Below are positions 6,451 through 12,831 of a stretch of DNA of 14,752 bases, one piece after another. The stretch comes from Thermoplasmata archaeon (lineage in GTDB: Archaea > Thermoplasmatota > Thermoplasmata > Thermoplasmatales > Thermoplasmataceae), in assembly GCA_021797025.1 (NCBI GenBank), contig JAKAAK010000053.1, forward strand, positions 1 to 14,752, read 5' to 3'. Under the pieces are notes generated by a model. That model was not told the DNA's origin, made no database searches, and saw only the letters and a program-made list of their open reading frames with translations. Position 1 is the stretch's first letter. Every line of letters starts with the position of its first letter. Made by a program: the position numbers and the translations under genes.

Positions 6451-7410
6451 TTAATCCCCCCCCTCCTCAGAAATTCTCTTAAGCATACCAGAATAATATG
6501 ACATTAACGATACGGTGAGTCTGAACGCCAATAATGCATCTTCTCTGTTAGAAGTATATGTTTCTGGATGGGCCCCGATGTGTGTTAAATTATAAATGTC
6601 ATCCTCTAATGATTTTAAAGTATCTAAAAGTGTAATTGTATCATTTGTTATCTTCGTTACTTTTTCGGGTTTTGGATCCTTAATATCATCCTTGGACTGT
6701 TCATTTATTTCAGACCTTAATTCGTCATTATACTTTTGCAGATATGTATGCATACTCTTCCATCCAGCCCTTAAATTCTTTATTATATCATCTGGATTGC
6801 CGTTATTTGAAATCTCTGTATTTGCCTTTTCAATAAAATCTAGTACCTCATGATAACCTTCAAGTTTAGGTCTATCAATAGTAATAACCATCTTTTCCCC
6901 ATAGCCCATCTCAGAAAGAAGTTTAAGCCACTGTTTCTCTGAAAGTTTTACGGAGAAGGATATAAGTAACATATCAAAATTTACTACAGTATATTGATTA
7001 TTATTTGTTGATATACCCCCATTATAGTCTCCCGTAATCTTAATGGTCATAGATATATCGTCCTTTCTTAATGCCTCGATATAGTTGATATTGAAAGCAT
7101 TTAGGATTACGTGAAATACAGAATTACTTGAATTGTTTTGATTTATTGGTTTATCTAATGGCGCAGAAATCCCTATTAATATATTTCCAAAATAAATTGA
7201 CAGTAATAAATTATGTAATGTATAGTAGATATCCAGTTCATTTTTGTCTGGAATGTTATTGTCTTTTCTATATTTTCCAGTAAATATATTAATATTTAAT
7301 TCTACATTAAGATCACACCATGGTAACTTAGATGTAGGAATAAATTTGGGTTCATTTACTATCTGTATTTTTCCACCACCATCCATAAAAAATTCCGATA
7401 TTATAGTCAT
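6451..7410 (-). CDS. Uncharacterised protein with HEPN-like C-terminal helical region
   Basis: A 319-residue protein if started at the ATG at 7410; a TTG at 7428 would add six residues but has no ribosome-binding site, whereas GGGGCG lies upstream of the ATG. The first about 170 residues look beta-rich (SEFFMDGGGKIQIV, YTVVNFDMLLISFSVKL). The rest is mainly helical, with a charged linker (EINEQSKDDIKDPKPEKV) and a conserved-looking end, LTHIGAHPETYTSNREDALL (275-294), followed by more helix. The GAH...S..DA pattern resembles the end of HEPN/DUF4145-like domains. R214 followed by six residues and H221 (RAGWKSMH) formally fits the R-x4-6-H motif of HEPN RNases, but the helix register is not certain. 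It is the second gene of a two-gene operon with 7448-8068, 37 bases downstream. No function is claimed; a defence role is suggested by location. Confidence 0.65.
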   Translation of the reverse strand: MTIISEFFMDGGGKIQIVNEPKFIPTSKLPWCDLNVELNINIFTGKYRKDNNIPDKNELDIYYTLHNLLLSIYFGNILIGISAPLDKPINQNNSSNSVFHVILNAFNINYIEALRKDDISMTIKITGDYNGGISTNNNQYTVVNFDMLLISFSVKLSEKQWLKLLSEMGYGEKMVITIDRPKLEGYHEVLDFIEKANTEISNNGNPDDIIKNLRAGWKSMHTYLQKYNDELRSEINEQSKDDIKDPKPEKVTKITNDTITLLDTLKSLEDDIYNLTHIGAHPETYTSNREDALLAFRLTVSLMSYYSGMLKRISEEGGD

Positions 7411-7447
7411 TCCAGCTTCGCCCCGCAATTATATAATAAATCACACA

Positions 7448-8068
7448 TCATTCTTCATACCTCTTTATTTCGCCTGCAGTAATACTTATAGCCCTGAAAT
7501 TATCCGCCAATATGAATACTATGTTATCGGAATACTTCCACTGTGTTAACAGCTTCTTAAGGCAGTCTATCATAATGTTCATGGGCTGGTATTTATTTGA
7601 ATTCCCGGGATATCGAGTTAAATCAGACACAGCCATGATTCCCACTGCGGGGAGGGGATTGCCGGAATTGATTACGCCGTCCAATTTTTCCAGATCTTCA
7701 ATAACTGAATTCATCATCCTGGGTATTGCAATAGCTTCATAGTCACAGCCATACTTCATGTGCATAACTTCCATATAAAATTCTTCTATGATTTTATCCT
7801 TGAAAATATTCTGCATGTGGAAATCGCAGATATCACCTTCCTGCTTGGGATACAGGCATTCCATGTGAACGTCATTGAATGAAAAGCAGTTATTGGACAC
7901 CAGCTCATGGTATATCATTGCATTGAGGAAGCTACCACGCCTGGAAAAAACCTGCTTATCATATTCCTTCTCGTCATTTATCTTTTCCTCGTCATTGATG
8001 ACAATGAGCTTCTTTGTTGCAATTTCAACCGCATTCCTTATTTTCTCTATTGCTGTTGCCTCTTCCAT
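7448..8068 (-). CDS. Uncharacterised protein, possible degenerate PD-(D/E)XK fold
   Basis: A 206-residue protein of no recognised family. The order of acidic residues resembles the PD-(D/E)XK layout: an N-terminal helix with E (AMIYHEL, about 50-56), then GDICDFHM (about 77-84) and FYMEVMHMKYG (about 97-107), followed by a helix with EDLEKLDG. If this alignment is right, the expected E-x-K is E-x-M, so the catalytic lysine is missing or has moved. The C-terminus has the hydrophobic strand NIVFILADNF (about 186-195). The ATG is preceded by GGAGTGA at about 5 bases, a strong Shine-Dalgarno. It is the first gene of an operon with the 319-residue protein, and an insertion sequence lies directly upstream. 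The nuclease relation is a by-eye inference only. Confidence 0.6.
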   Translation of the reverse strand: MEEATAIEKIRNAVEIATKKLIVINDEEKINDEKEYDKQVFSRRGSFLNAMIYHELVSNNCFSFNDVHMECLYPKQEGDICDFHMQNIFKDKIIEEFYMEVMHMKYGCDYEAIAIPRMMNSVIEDLEKLDGVINSGNPLPAVGIMAVSDLTRYPGNSNKYQPMNIMIDCLKKLLTQWKYSDNIVFILADNFRAISITAGEIKRYEE

Positions 8069-8121
8069 TTAATTCACTCCAATTTTGTTCAACAGTTTAA
8101 ATAGTTTTTATTGTGGTGTTA

Positions 8122-8161
8122 AAATTATATTAAATTCCAGTTTTTCAATTTAATATAATTT
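8122..8161. repeat. Perfect 15-bp inverted repeat (hairpin) at the end of the insertion sequence
   Basis: AAATTATATTAAATT (8122-8136) is exactly complementary to AATTTAATATAATTT (8147-8161), separated by a 10-base loop CCAGTTTTTC. It lies between the transposase stop and the start of the gene at 8068, both on the minus strand. It could stop read-through from the transposase into the downstream operon or be a feature of the insertion target. A perfect 15-pair match is unlikely to be chance even in A/T-rich DNA. Confidence 0.6.
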
Positions 8162-8164
8162 ATG

Positions 8165-8178
8165 TTTGTTCCAATTGT
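8165..8178 (+). repeat. 14-bp direct repeat, left copy at IS edge
   Basis: TTTGTTCCAATTGT, identical to the copy at 9159-9172 on the other side of the transposase. It contains the palindromic core CAATTG. It may be part of the IS ends or a duplicated target. Confidence 0.55.
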
Positions 8179-8210
8179 TATGATATCCTGTAATTAGTTC
8201 CCATATATAC

Positions 8211-8828
8211 TTATTGTTCCTTAACATTTAACTTACCTCCTTTTTCTTCATATGCCATAGCAGGTGTTACAACAGGCCTTCCATCTATGGATAAAGACAT
8301 ATGCCTTCTCCTGTAATTGTAGTAATATATTACTTCCTCCCATGTGGAGAAGTATGGCTTTAAAGGTTTTACTGTGCCATTCAATCTCTCCAACTTGCCA
8401 TTGGTCTGTGGATGGTCCACCCTTGCCAGTATATGCTTTATGCCATTATTATCCAGGTATTCCTGGAACTTATTGTGATCTCCGGGTATTCCATTCTTCC
8501 CATTGGAGAAGAACTGTGTTCCATGGTCTGTTAATATTTCTAATGGCTTTCCATATAACTCTATTGCATGTATCAGTGTCTCTATTGTATTGTCTATTGT
8601 CTCCTCTTCATATACTCCAAAGCCAACAATAAATCTGGAAGCATCATCCTCTATGATTATTAATTTCTCATCATCACTGTACTTTGACCAGTCTATATGC
8701 CACAGTGTATTGCTGTGCTTTCTCTCATACTTTACATACTTCCTCTGCTTCTTCTTGTTAATACTCTGGTCTATCATATCATATTTCAACAGTACCCTGT
8801 ATATAATATTGTGGGATACCCTGATTCC
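8211..8828 (-). pseudogene. IS481-like transposase, C-terminal catalytic part
   Basis: The rve integrase core. The DDE triad is visible: D in WHIDWSKY, D in EILTDHGTQF and E in HPQTNGKLERLN, followed by YYYNYRRRHMSLSIDGRPV, the usual transposase tail. A frame beginning at the TTG at 8789 would start KYDMIDQSI, but the same frame continues upstream as GIRVSHNIIYRVLLKYDMID, the standard sequence joining the two transposase halves. The coding sequence therefore crosses from the frame of 8786-9157 into this one near 8828-8830. A shift of -1 relative to the upstream frame is needed. No classical slippery heptamer is present at the crossing (CTTATGG), so this looks like a disabling mutation rather than programmed frameshifting. 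Confidence 0.75.
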
Positions 8829-9157
8829 ATAAGGTAGTTCTCTATAGCCATGGGTCCTGACAGTGGATGGGTATCCCTTATACCTATTATCAGTCCCTCA
8901 GTATATTCATCTATAACCTTTGTTTTTCTTCCGGGACTGTATAACTCTGTTTTACTGTAGTTGATGTAATTGTAATAGATCTTGTTGATGTATCTTGTAC
9001 TCACCCTGTATATTGCTGCTAATTCAGCAGATGCTCTTCCCTTCATTTTCTGACTTATGATATATTTTAATTTCTTATTGTTTAACTTCACCCTGAGTTC
9101 AGGATTTCTATCTATATTTAAGTGGTCTTTAAATAAGAACTCAATTCGGGATAACAT
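8786..9157 (-). pseudogene. IS481-like transposase, N-terminal helix-turn-helix part
   Basis: A 123-codon frame encoding the DNA-binding part of the transposase. The segment KGRASAELAAIYRVSTRYIN (about 39-58) is a helix-turn-helix, followed by the usual linker ending HPLSGPMAIENYLM. After this, the normal continuation is found in the -1 frame; in the present frame translation runs into 13 unrelated residues and stops at 8786. Rejoining the two frames would give a protein of about 325 residues, normal for this family. The copy is probably inactive unless the sequence contains an error. Confidence 0.75.
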
Positions 9158-9158
9158 A

Positions 9159-9172
9159 TTTGTTCCAATTGT
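9159..9172 (+). repeat. 14-bp direct repeat, right copy at IS edge
   Basis: TTTGTTCCAATTGT, identical to and in the same orientation as 8165-8178. It lies two bases upstream of the transposase ATG at 9157 (minus strand). Confidence 0.55.
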
Positions 9173-9270
9173 AGCAACATTAAAATGTATTTAAAAGTTT
9201 ATTTAAAAATACGTATTAAAACCTGTCGGATAATTTCATGGAAATATTCTTTCATATGGAAAGTTATCGG

Positions 9271-9666
9271 TCATTTCAGCTTCTTCCCGCAATTCATACA
9301 GAATTTTGCACTTTCTGGATTCTCATAACCACATAGAAGGCATGCAATCACTCTAGTATTTGTCACATGCTTATTCGTCAATGTAGAATTTTGTAGCTCA
9401 CTATAATCAATTAATATGGCATTGGCCTTTTTCAATTGCTCAGCCACTTTCCTTCCCAGTGGAGTTAATTTAGTCAAAATAACCTTGCGCCCCATTACCT
9501 TGGTTTCTGATTCAATAAGACCAGCATTAACAAGGTCCTGCAAACTTCTGCTCAGAGAATCTGAAGAACTCATAATTTCTAATAAATCCGTTTTCTTAAT
9601 TTCGCCTCTTTCAAGTAAGAATAAGAGAATTTTATTCCCGTGCCTAATATCCAGCGGGTCTACCAT
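9271..9666 (-). CDS. Winged-helix transcription regulator with C-terminal zinc ribbon
   Basis: A 131-residue regulator. Residues about 8-80 form a MarR/ArsR-like winged helix: helices NKILLFLLER and KTDLLEIM, the recognition helix SLSRSLQDLVNAGL (37-50), and a wing with KVMGRKVILTKLTPLGRKVA. The C-terminus carries C109-x2-C112 and C123-x2-C126 (YENPESAKF between), a zinc ribbon common at the end of small archaeal proteins. It is divergent from the Dam restriction-modification genes (130 bases between starts), so it could control them in the way C proteins do elsewhere, or control itself. The minus-strand region 9677-9700 has A/T-rich TATA-like sequence (GTTTAAATTTAAAAC) at a distance fitting a leaderless start. 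Confidence 0.8.
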   Translation of the reverse strand: MVDPLDIRHGNKILLFLLERGEIKKTDLLEIMSSSDSLSRSLQDLVNAGLIESETKVMGRKVILTKLTPLGRKVAEQLKKANAILIDYSELQNSTLTNKHVTNTRVIACLLCGYENPESAKFCMNCGKKLK

Positions 9667-9688
9667 TTCCAGATATGGTATAAACGTT

Positions 9689-9700
9689 TTAAATTTAAAC
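9689..9700 (-). promoter_or_regulatory. TATA-like promoter of the zinc-ribbon regulator
   Basis: A near-palindromic A/T segment (TTTAAATTTAAA on the minus strand) is centred about 28 bases upstream of the ATG at 9666. It may be both the TATA element and an operator half. Confidence 0.35.
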
Positions 9701-9768
9701 CCTTGTATCTTGCTTATAACATGGCTGATACCTCTTTAAATGACCAATACTAATTTATATAACAAGAT

Positions 9769-9778
9769 AATATATTTA
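9769..9778 (+). promoter_or_regulatory. TATA-like promoter of the Dam restriction-modification operon
   Basis: ATATATTTA is centred about 23 bases before the ATG at 9796. A weak AGGT lies 8 bases before the ATG, so both leaderless and short-leader initiation are possible. Another A/T block is at 9754-9761. Confidence 0.4.
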
Positions 9779-9795
9779 CAACAGGTAATCATATT

Positions 9796-10641
9796 ATGGA
9801 ATCACTGGCAAATGAGTATTATAAGCTTATCTTAAAGTGGGCAGGCGGAAAAAGGCAGTTATTGCCGGTACTGATAAAGAATTTTCCTGATAAGTTCAAC
9901 ACATACTATGAGCCGTTCATAGGTGGTGCAGCTCTCCTAATATCCTTATATTCTTTGAATAAGATCAATGAATCTGTAATATCGGATACAAATAAAGATT
10001 TATACAATTTATACAAGACCATCAAGGAAAATCCACAACAATTGACCAATGAATTGAACAATCTGGAATTCAAGAACAATAAGGATGATTACTATAAGGC
10101 TAGGGAACTATTCAATTCCATTACTGATTCGGTGACAAGATCTGCACTTCTAATATATCTTAACCGCCACGGTTATAATGGATTATATAGGGTAAATTCC
10201 AGTAATAAATTCAATGTGCCCTTCGGAAGATATAACAATCCCGGAATGCCATCTAGAGAGAATATAATGGCATTATCTGAACTGTTCCAGTCATGCACTA
10301 TGATGAATTCAGATTTTGAAATAGCAGTTAAGAATGCAAAGAAAGGAGATTTTGTTTACTTTGATCCGCCATACATGCCATTGAGCAAGACATCCTATTT
10401 CACTGGATACACGCATTCAGGATTTAATGAGAACGATCAGGAGAGGCTTGCAAAAGTATTCCATGAACTGTCAGATAGGGGAGTATATGTAATGGAATCA
10501 AATTCAAGCACAGATTTCATAAAGAATCTTTATAAAGATTTTAATCTCCTGGAAGTGGATGCAAGGAGGAATATAAATTCAGTGGGAACTAAAAGGAACT
10601 CAATCAAGGAATTAATAATAACAAACTACGGTGTTGCATAA
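9796..10641 (+). CDS. dam: Dam/DpnM-like DNA adenine N6-methyltransferase
   Basis: A 281-residue D12-class adenine methyltransferase of the Dam/DpnM group, most of whose characterised members methylate A in GATC. Motif X is LKWAGGKRQLL (13-23), motif I is YEPFIGGAAL (38-47), the recognition part includes YLNRHGYNGLYRVNS (121-135) and the catalytic motif IV is FDPPY (189-193), followed by SYFTGYTHSGF. Length and motif spacing match complete family members. It is the first gene of an operon; its stop codon overlaps the start of the nuclease gene by one base (TAATG), so the two are co-translated. Together they form a type II restriction-modification pair. GATC is the likely but unproven site; several GATC sites occur inside the operon itself, so protection would be needed. 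Confidence 0.88.
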   Translation: MESLANEYYKLILKWAGGKRQLLPVLIKNFPDKFNTYYEPFIGGAALLISLYSLNKINESVISDTNKDLYNLYKTIKENPQQLTNELNNLEFKNNKDDYYKARELFNSITDSVTRSALLIYLNRHGYNGLYRVNSSNKFNVPFGRYNNPGMPSRENIMALSELFQSCTMMNSDFEIAVKNAKKGDFVYFDPPYMPLSKTSYFTGYTHSGFNENDQERLAKVFHELSDRGVYVMESNSSTDFIKNLYKDFNLLEVDARRNINSVGTKRNSIKELIITNYGVA

Positions 10642-11060
10642 TGCCCGGAGGATCTGGCACAAGGACAGGAACTGGCCAGGAGATAATGATAGAGAGCCTT
10701 TTAAAGTACAATAATTATAATTATGAGAAGCAGATCTTCATTGGCAATCAGCTATTCAATAACAGGTACAAGGCAGATTTTGTCACAGACAATTCAATTA
10801 TAGTTAGTTTAAAATGGCAGCAGGTTCCTGGAACAGCTGAACAGGAAGTAATCTATGAAATAGCATCCCTGATAAAGATAATAGGAAAATCAGATAAGTA
10901 TAGGATGGCTTACCTGGTAATAGGCGGTAATGGGTTTTCAGCAAATGTCAAGGAATATTTATTCAACCAGAGGTATGCAGATATACTGAAGAATGGAAAT
11001 CTTGTTAAAAGCATAAGTGTGGAGGATTTTATTGCGAAATTGAATAACAATGAATTATAA
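10641..11060 (+). CDS. PD-(D/E)XK nuclease paired with the Dam methyltransferase
   Basis: A 139-residue nuclease-like protein. GTGQEIMIESLL (10-21) forms the first helix with E14; KADFVTD (44-50) gives D46; IVSLKWQQVPGTAEQEV (54-70) holds the catalytic strand, with K58 and the family-typical QQVPGTAEQ. The usual D/E-x-K is here S56-x-K58, so the second acid must be supplied by another residue, possibly E67 or E69. The YLVIGGNGFS strand follows. Small proteins of this kind are common next to Dam-family methyltransferases, where they are annotated as PD-(D/E)XK nucleases. The one-base overlap with the methyltransferase stop indicates tight coupling. The expected role is cleavage of unmethylated sites, probably GATC. 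Confidence 0.75.
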   Translation: MPGGSGTRTGTGQEIMIESLLKYNNYNYEKQIFIGNQLFNNRYKADFVTDNSIIVSLKWQQVPGTAEQEVIYEIASLIKIIGKSDKYRMAYLVIGGNGFSANVKEYLFNQRYADILKNGNLVKSISVEDFIAKLNNNEL

Positions 11061-11144
11061 ATTTATTAATGCTTTTAGATATGTTTTATAGATGTAAAGT
11101 ATAAAATCATGGGCAAATTTCTAAATTAGTTCAATATACAGTAA

Positions 11145-11161
11145 ATTTAAATATATATAAA
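11145..11161 (+). promoter_or_regulatory. TATA-like promoter of the mcrBC operon
   Basis: A run of A and T only (TTTAAATATATATAA) lies 14-30 bases upstream of the ATG at 11174. No Shine-Dalgarno is seen, so a leaderless transcript is likely. Confidence 0.45.
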
Positions 11162-11173
11162 TGTTTTCCATAT

Positions 11174-11839
11174 ATGGAGAATCTTACAGAAGAGGAAAAA
11201 TCTGGATTTCTAAAATATTATCTTGAATACGAAAAAGAGTTAAAAACAAATCCAGATTGGATCGAAGATAGGCAGGCACATATAGAACACAAAGAACTTT
11301 TAGAAAAATATCTTTCAAGATATAGAATAGGAAACTTAACAAAGAATGAATTCATTGAATTGTTAAAAGTGTTATGGGCAAATGAAAGATGGACAGATAT
11401 TGAACAACGTTTTATAAGTGGAAACAATAATGATTTTGAATTAGTAAGAGATGAAATCGCAAAATTACTTTATGGGGAAAAAGATATAATAAATAGGATT
11501 AATAATTTTAATAAAAAAATAAAGTATTTTGGAATAGCGAATCTGTCAGAAATGCTTAACTTTTCATTTCCGGACAAGTATCCATTATGGAATAGCCCAG
11601 CAATAGAAAATATTCGTGGAATCCCTTTCTATAATATAGATTTTCAGCATATACCAAATTCAGGTTTAAAAATAAGTAACAAGGAGGGCAGCAACTATCA
11701 AAAGGTAATCGATGCTATAACAGCAATAAAAAATTACATTGATAATGCAGAGGGTGTAAAACTAGACTTTATCCAAATGGATAGTATAATTTCTTATATA
11801 GCTATTCGCTACGACCCAAAAAAAAACCCAAAACAATAA
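11174..11839 (+). CDS. mcrB: McrB N-terminal part (recognition domain), ends by frameshift
   Basis: A 221-residue frame encoding the N-terminal part of a modification-dependent restriction GTPase. Residues 1-105 are helical and charged. Residues about 118-150 (FGIANLSEMLNFSFPDKYPL, WNSPAIENIRGIPF) resemble a segment found before the ATPase module of many McrB-like proteins. The frame ends with RYDPKKNPKQ at a TAA just after a run of nine A. The ATPase module continues in the -1 frame. An intact fused product starting here would be about 552 residues. The N-terminal domain usually reads the modified base; in other archaeal McrB proteins it is a PUA-like EVE or YTH domain, but I cannot identify the fold here. 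A separate role as a short modification-binding protein is possible. Confidence 0.7.
   Translation: MENLTEEEKSGFLKYYLEYEKELKTNPDWIEDRQAHIEHKELLEKYLSRYRIGNLTKNEFIELLKVLWANERWTDIEQRFISGNNNDFELVRDEIAKLLYGEKDIINRINNFNKKIKYFGIANLSEMLNFSFPDKYPLWNSPAIENIRGIPFYNIDFQHIPNSGLKISNKEGSNYQKVIDAITAIKNYIDNAEGVKLDFIQMDSIISYIAIRYDPKKNPKQ
11818..11826 (+). other. Run of nine A at the McrB frame change
   Basis: CCC-A9-CCC. In the frame of the upstream part it is read CCA AAA AAA AAC, which contains the slippery heptamer A-AAA-AAA. A -1 slip here moves the ribosome into the frame that encodes the Walker A motif. Adding one A (or removing two) would fuse the two parts in the genome; removing one would lead to a different frame that stops about 22 codons on. 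Confidence 0.7.
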
Positions 11840-12831
11840 AGAAAAGTCATCTGAAAAATCCAAAACAGGAACCAAAACACATTTCACTTCCACGTAACAT
11901 AATACTTCATGGGCCAGTAGGAACTGGAAAGACCTATCTTGCAGGAAAACTAGCAAACTATATCGCCAAGGGTCAGATAAGCGAATTATCTGAAATAGAG
12001 GCACTTCTCGATAAAAATATCGATCCTGTTAACCCCGAATTGTATACTATTGACGATGAGAGTGTTCGGATGGTGACTTTTCACCAGTCATATGGATATG
12101 AAGAATTTATAGGAGGAATAACGGCTGAAACAGATGGCACTTCAATACAATACTATGTGAAAGAAGGTATATTTATGGAACTGTGCAAACAGGCCAGGGA
12201 ACATATGGATAGACCGTATGTCATTCTCATAGATGAAATTAACAGAGGGGATATTTCAAGGATTTTTGGCGAGCTTATTACCCTAATTGAGGATGACAAG
12301 AGATATGTCAATGAAGATTCTCCTGGCGTTTCTCTTACTGTACCCAACTTTAAGAATAAATTTTCGGTACCTGACAACGTTTTCATTATAGGCACAATGA
12401 ACGATTCAGACAGAAGTATAGCACTTCTGGATGTAGCCCTGAGGAGGAGGTTTACCTTCTTTAATGTTAAACCCAACAGTAAGGTGCTGGAAGGGTGGAT
12501 TAAAGATGAGGTTCTGAAAAAAGAATTAATTAAGGCTTTTAAGGGACTAAACGAGAAAATAAATCTGGCAAAAAATGATGAAGACTCACAAATAGGTCAC
12601 GCCTTCTTCAAAAGCCTTGAAAAGGCCGATGACCAAAGACAAGAACTGATTTATATATTTAAGTACAAAATATTCCCCCTTCTCAGAGAAATTTTTTACA
12701 GTCAGAATGATGCATTTGGGGATGTAATGCCAGATAATTTTAAAACGGAACAATTGAGTGTAGAGAACATTGAAAAGTATTTGGCCAAACTTGAAGCATT
12801 AGGGGATTCTATTGAAACCGGTAAGCAGTAA
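11827..12831 (+). CDS. mcrB: McrB GTPase/AAA+ module, in the -1 frame relative to its N-terminal part
   Basis: About 334 codons encoding a full McrB-type AAA+ motor, which hydrolyses GTP in known McrB and translocates DNA for McrC. Walker A is GPVGTGKT (11911-11934), Walker B plus the McrB signature is ILIDEINRGDISRIFGELIT (12223-12282), sensor 1 is GTMNDSDRS (from 12391) and ALRRRF carries the arginine finger region. The frame opens after a TAG at 11782-11784, but between that stop and Walker A there is no ATG, GTG or TTG; the first is a TTG at 12040, which lies after Walker A and would give a dead enzyme. The module can therefore be made complete only by entering from the upstream frame. 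Its end overlaps the start of mcrC. Confidence 0.85.
   Translation, partial: PKTIKKSHLKNPKQEPKHISLPRNIILHGPVGTGKTYLAGKLANYIAKGQISELSEIEALLDKNIDPVNPELYTIDDESVRMVTFHQSYGYEEFIGGITAETDGTSIQYYVKEGIFMELCKQAREHMDRPYVILIDEINRGDISRIFGELITLIEDDKRYVNEDSPGVSLTVPNFKNKFSVPDNVFIIGTMNDSDRSIALLDVALRRRFTFFNVKPNSKVLEGWIKDEVLKKELIKAFKGLNEKINLAKNDEDSQIGHAFFKSLEKADDQRQELIYIFKYKIFPLLREIFYSQNDAFGDVMPDNFKTEQLSVENIEKYLAKLEALGDSIETGKQ

Larger units (their letters stand above)
8163..9179 (-). mobile_element. IS481/rve-type insertion sequence with disrupted transposase
   Basis: About 1 kb carrying a transposase with an N-terminal helix-turn-helix part and a C-terminal rve (DDE) part, in two frames. The boundaries are approximate: TTTGTTCCAATTGT occurs just outside the coding region on both sides (8165-8178 and 9159-9172) as a direct repeat, and both ends read inward can start with TGTT (8167 on the plus strand; 9179 on the minus strand), which is the usual end of IS481-type elements. 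Clear long terminal inverted repeats and target duplications were not found. The element separates the unknown two-gene operon from the Dam restriction-modification locus. Confidence 0.6.

Noticed and set aside
8264..8832. Plus-strand frames opposite the transposase
   Set aside because: The minus strand has a clear DDE transposase; the plus-strand frames are cysteine- and serine-rich shadows.
8083..9200. Long terminal inverted repeats for the insertion sequence
   Set aside because: Only TGTT-like ends and a direct repeat with a palindromic CAATTG core were found; alignments of longer inverted ends were poor.
12153..12476. Minus-strand frame opposite the McrB ATPase
   Set aside because: Antisense to Walker B and sensor 1; no independent support.
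12040..12831. Stand-alone McrB ATPase starting at the TTG at 12040
   Set aside because: This start lies after the Walker A motif, so the product would lack nucleotide binding; the reading frame clearly continues upstream.
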